DNA of 33,274 nucleotides from a bacterium (GTDB lineage: Bacteria; Actinomycetota; Aquicultoria; Aquicultorales; Aquicultoraceae), in NCBI GenBank assembly GCA_902810715.1, contig CADDYS010000015.1:1-33274 (forward strand), read 5' to 3'. Under the pieces are notes generated by a model, which ran no database searches, had not been told where the DNA came from, and was given only the letters and a program-made list of their open reading frames with translations. Of this stretch, positions 31,905 through 33,274 are shown in pieces. The position numbers were made by a program, and so were the translations under genes. The stretch's first letter is position 1. Every line of letters begins with the position of its first letter.

Positions 31905-32294
31905 TTACTTGCATTTTGGGCAGATACCATAAAATTCAACGTGGTTTCCAATTATTTCAAAGCCCTGCCTCTCTGCCTCTGGGGTCTTGAGGGCATACTC
32001 CCTGTGAATATCGACTATGCTTTTACATCTGATACATATGATATGATGATGCGGCTTTATATCTGGATCAAATCTTTTTCTGTCCGGATCTATAGAAAGC
32101 TCCACCAGTTTACCTTTTTCCTTTAACGCATTTAATGTGTTATATACTGTTGCAAAGGATGTCATAGGAAACCGCTTCTTCACTTCGCGGAAGATATCTT
32201 CCGCGGAGGGGTGGGTTGCGTTTCCATCTAAGATTTCAAGTACGGCAAGCCTTTGTGGAGTAAGTTTTAAGCCGAGCTTCTTATACTTTTCCAA
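31905..32294 (-). CDS. Fur-family peroxide regulator (PerR-like)
   Basis: The 129-residue protein has the Fur winged helix (L-T-P-Q-R-L-A-V-L, 11-19; F-A-T-V-Y-N-T-L, 47-54) and a metal-sensing domain. H28, D76, H82-H84 and D95 align with the PerR regulatory metal ligands; Asp rather than Glu at the D95 position favours PerR over Fur. C87-x-x-C90 and C125-x-x-C128 form the structural zinc site. It represses peroxide-defence genes until H2O2 oxidises the metal site. The start is a TTG at 32294 without a good ribosome site. It follows the rubrerythrin gene by 27 bases in the same frame, so re-initiation is likely. Confidence 0.88.
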   Translation of the reverse strand: MEKYKKLGLKLTPQRLAVLEILDGNATHPSAEDIFREVKKRFPMTSFATVYNTLNALKEKGKLVELSIDPDRKRFDPDIKPHHHIICIRCKSIVDIHREYALKTPEAERQGFEIIGNHVEFYGICPKCK

Positions 32295-32321
32295 CTCTTT
32301 ATCAGCACCATTTACTGTAGT

Positions 32322-32906
32322 TTAATACTCCTCGCATTTCAGCTCATAGTAACCCCGTGGGTGGCTGCACGCGGGACATTCCGCAGGTGGCTCGGTTCCA
32401 AAATGAACGTATCCGCATTCGCGACATACCCACCAGACCTCGTTCTCGTTCTTGAAAACGGTTCCCGACTCAACTTTTCTTAGAAGCTTTGTGTACCTTT
32501 CTTCATGGTGCGATTCCGCTTTTGCAATCGCTCGTAGCCTCCGGGCTATCTCTGGAAATCCTTCTCTCTCTGCAACATCGGCAAACTCCGGATACATGCG
32601 GGTATGCTCGTAATTTTCGCCTGCGATCGCCGCCTGTAGATTCTCAATCGTTGTTCCGAAAATTATGGGGGCAACCGCCTCGACTCTGATCTCGTTTAAC
32701 ACTTCGCCGTTTTTCTTTTTGAGTTCGTTGATTAGCTTGAATAGCCAACTGGCATGTTCCTTCTCGTTGTCCGCCGTTAAAAGAAAGATCCCTGCAATCT
32801 GCTCGTATCCTTCCTGCTTGGCGATTTTCGCATAAAAGGAATACCTGTTTCGTGCCTGGCTCTCACCAATAAACGCTTTACTTAGATTTTCAAGTGTTTC
32901 CTTCAT
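32322..32906 (-). CDS. Rubrerythrin
   Basis: The 194-residue protein has a ferritin-like diiron domain with E-x-x-x-R-N-R-Y and H-H-E-E-R-Y helices (E15, E-K-E-H near 49-52, E-N-Y-E-H near 95-99, E-S-H-H-E near 130-134). A C-terminal rubredoxin domain has C-R-E-C-G and C-P-A-C. It reduces hydrogen peroxide to water in anaerobes, taking electrons through the rubredoxin iron. GGAGG lies 8 bases before the ATG. Upstream is a PerR-like box, and PerR itself is encoded next on the same strand, which makes a self-regulated peroxide-defence unit. Confidence 0.93.
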   Translation of the reverse strand: MKETLENLSKAFIGESQARNRYSFYAKIAKQEGYEQIAGIFLLTADNEKEHASWLFKLINELKKKNGEVLNEIRVEAVAPIIFGTTIENLQAAIAGENYEHTRMYPEFADVAEREGFPEIARRLRAIAKAESHHEERYTKLLRKVESGTVFKNENEVWWVCRECGYVHFGTEPPAECPACSHPRGYYELKCEEY

Positions 32907-32923
32907 AAGCTATACCTCCGATA

Positions 32924-32938
32924 GTATAATTGTTATTA
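32924..32938. promoter_or_regulatory. PerR-like box at the rubrerythrin promoter
   Basis: GTATAATTGTTATTA matches 11 of the 14 fixed bases of the PerR consensus TTATAATNATTATAA. It overlaps a minus-strand -10 TATACT (32923-32928) about 17-32 bases before the rubrerythrin start. PerR binding there would repress rubrerythrin and perR itself. Confidence 0.6.
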
Positions 32939-33089
32939 ACTAAGAATCATTCTGTTTAAATAGATACTGCAAACTTCGGTTATTTGTCAAGCACTTTTTA
33001 AAGGCAGCCCGTAGAGCATAAATGATTCTTTGTTGCTAGTCCTCTATGAATGTCGTCATGGTTTAGCACATACTCCTCCTAAGAATAAA

Positions 33090-33118
33090 GCCCAGAGACG
33101 TATTTTTAATCTCTGGGC
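33090..33118 (-). terminator. Terminator of the right-edge gene
   Basis: GCCCAGAGA and its exact complement flank an 11-base loop. On the minus strand it is followed by TTTATTC, 30 bases past the stop of the partial gene at the window edge. Confidence 0.6.
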
Positions 33119-33147
33119 CATGCCCCTTTTCTAGTGATGCACAAGAT

Positions 33148-33274
33148 TTAAACAGAGACGGCTTCCTTTTCTTTTGAATCACTTTTTGCACCCAATCCGA
33201 ACATAAGATAGCCTTCTGCAACAATGCCCTCGTTAGAGCGAGCTACGATATGTCCTTTGCCAAACGAACGGCGC
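33148..33274 (-). CDS. C-terminal 42 codons of an unidentified protein
   Basis: The minus strand enters at the window edge in frame and ends with TAA at 33148-33150. The visible end reads F-G-K-G-H-I-V-A-R-S-N-E-G-I-V-A-E-G-Y-L-M-F-G-L-G-A, then a charged tail K-S-D-S-K-E-K-E. The strand-turn-strand with G-I-V-A-E-G resembles the last strands of hotdog-fold thioesterases or dehydratases, but this is a guess. The 5' part lies outside the window. Confidence 0.6.
   Translation of the reverse strand, partial: RRSFGKGHIVARSNEGIVAEGYLMFGLGAKSDSKEKEAVSV

Noticed and set aside
33001-33080. Minus-strand AGGAGGAGT followed by ATG-TGC-TAA
   Set aside because: A strong ribosome site in front of a two-codon frame is curious, but it lies just after a terminator and nothing supports a function.
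1-33274. CRISPR arrays
   Set aside because: No evenly spaced direct repeats with unique spacers were seen; the repeats found are within proteins or single inverted repeats.

Overview
The window looks like a Gram-positive-type anaerobe or microaerophile. It has a sortase beside a giant surface protein, a GerMN/Gmad2 lipoprotein, a PAS-GAF-SpoIIE phosphatase, a rubrerythrin-PerR pair, an archaeal-type thymidylate synthase and two thiol-disulfide oxidoreductases that read through an in-frame TGA. A deep-branching anaerobic actinobacterium or a clostridial relative fits. The taxonomy is inference only; no rRNA or housekeeping marker is present.

Positions 1-6958 look like the tRNA-proximal end of an integrated island. 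A serine recombinase (5383-6927) runs its last codons into the 3' end of a tRNA-Val(CAC) gene. Behind it lie a LexA-type SOS box, the remnant of a small regulator, a XamI-type restriction-modification pair, a tiny zinc-ribbon protein and a two-gene peptide-modification locus at the left edge. That locus consists of a 128-residue peptide made of twelve Cys-Thr-Ile/Val-Asn-x-Pro repeats with no leader, followed 6 bases later by a radical SAM/SPASM maturase (cut by the window edge, so absent from a simple ORF list). It is the best candidate for an undescribed system.

Positions 7000-18800 are backbone-like: a hypothetical membrane-anchored protein, a phosphoesterase and CCA-adding enzyme pair, a nucleotidyltransferase-fold protein, a double-thioredoxin protein disulfide oxidoreductase whose CPYC is UPYC, a 157-bp MITE-like element, TPR and STAS proteins, a cbiMQO cobalt/nickel importer, a DipZ/TlpA-like oxidoreductase whose CINC is UINC, a GerMN lipoprotein and a PilZ protein. 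Both selenoproteins would be mis-called as truncated or split genes by ordinary annotation.

Positions 18800-29200 hold a large PAS-PAS-GAF-GAF-SpoIIE phosphatase, thymidylate synthase, a sortase and a 2095-residue surface protein (seven-bladed propeller plus repeated YQWDS and Ig-like modules). Positions 29300-33274 hold a TPR protein behind an attenuator-like leader, a HAD phosphatase, two small proteins, a PerR-like regulator cotranscribed with rubrerythrin behind a PerR-like box, and the C-terminus of an unidentified protein. Signalling themes are c-di-GMP (PilZ) and partner-switching (SpoIIE, STAS); redox themes are Sec oxidoreductases, rubrerythrin and PerR.
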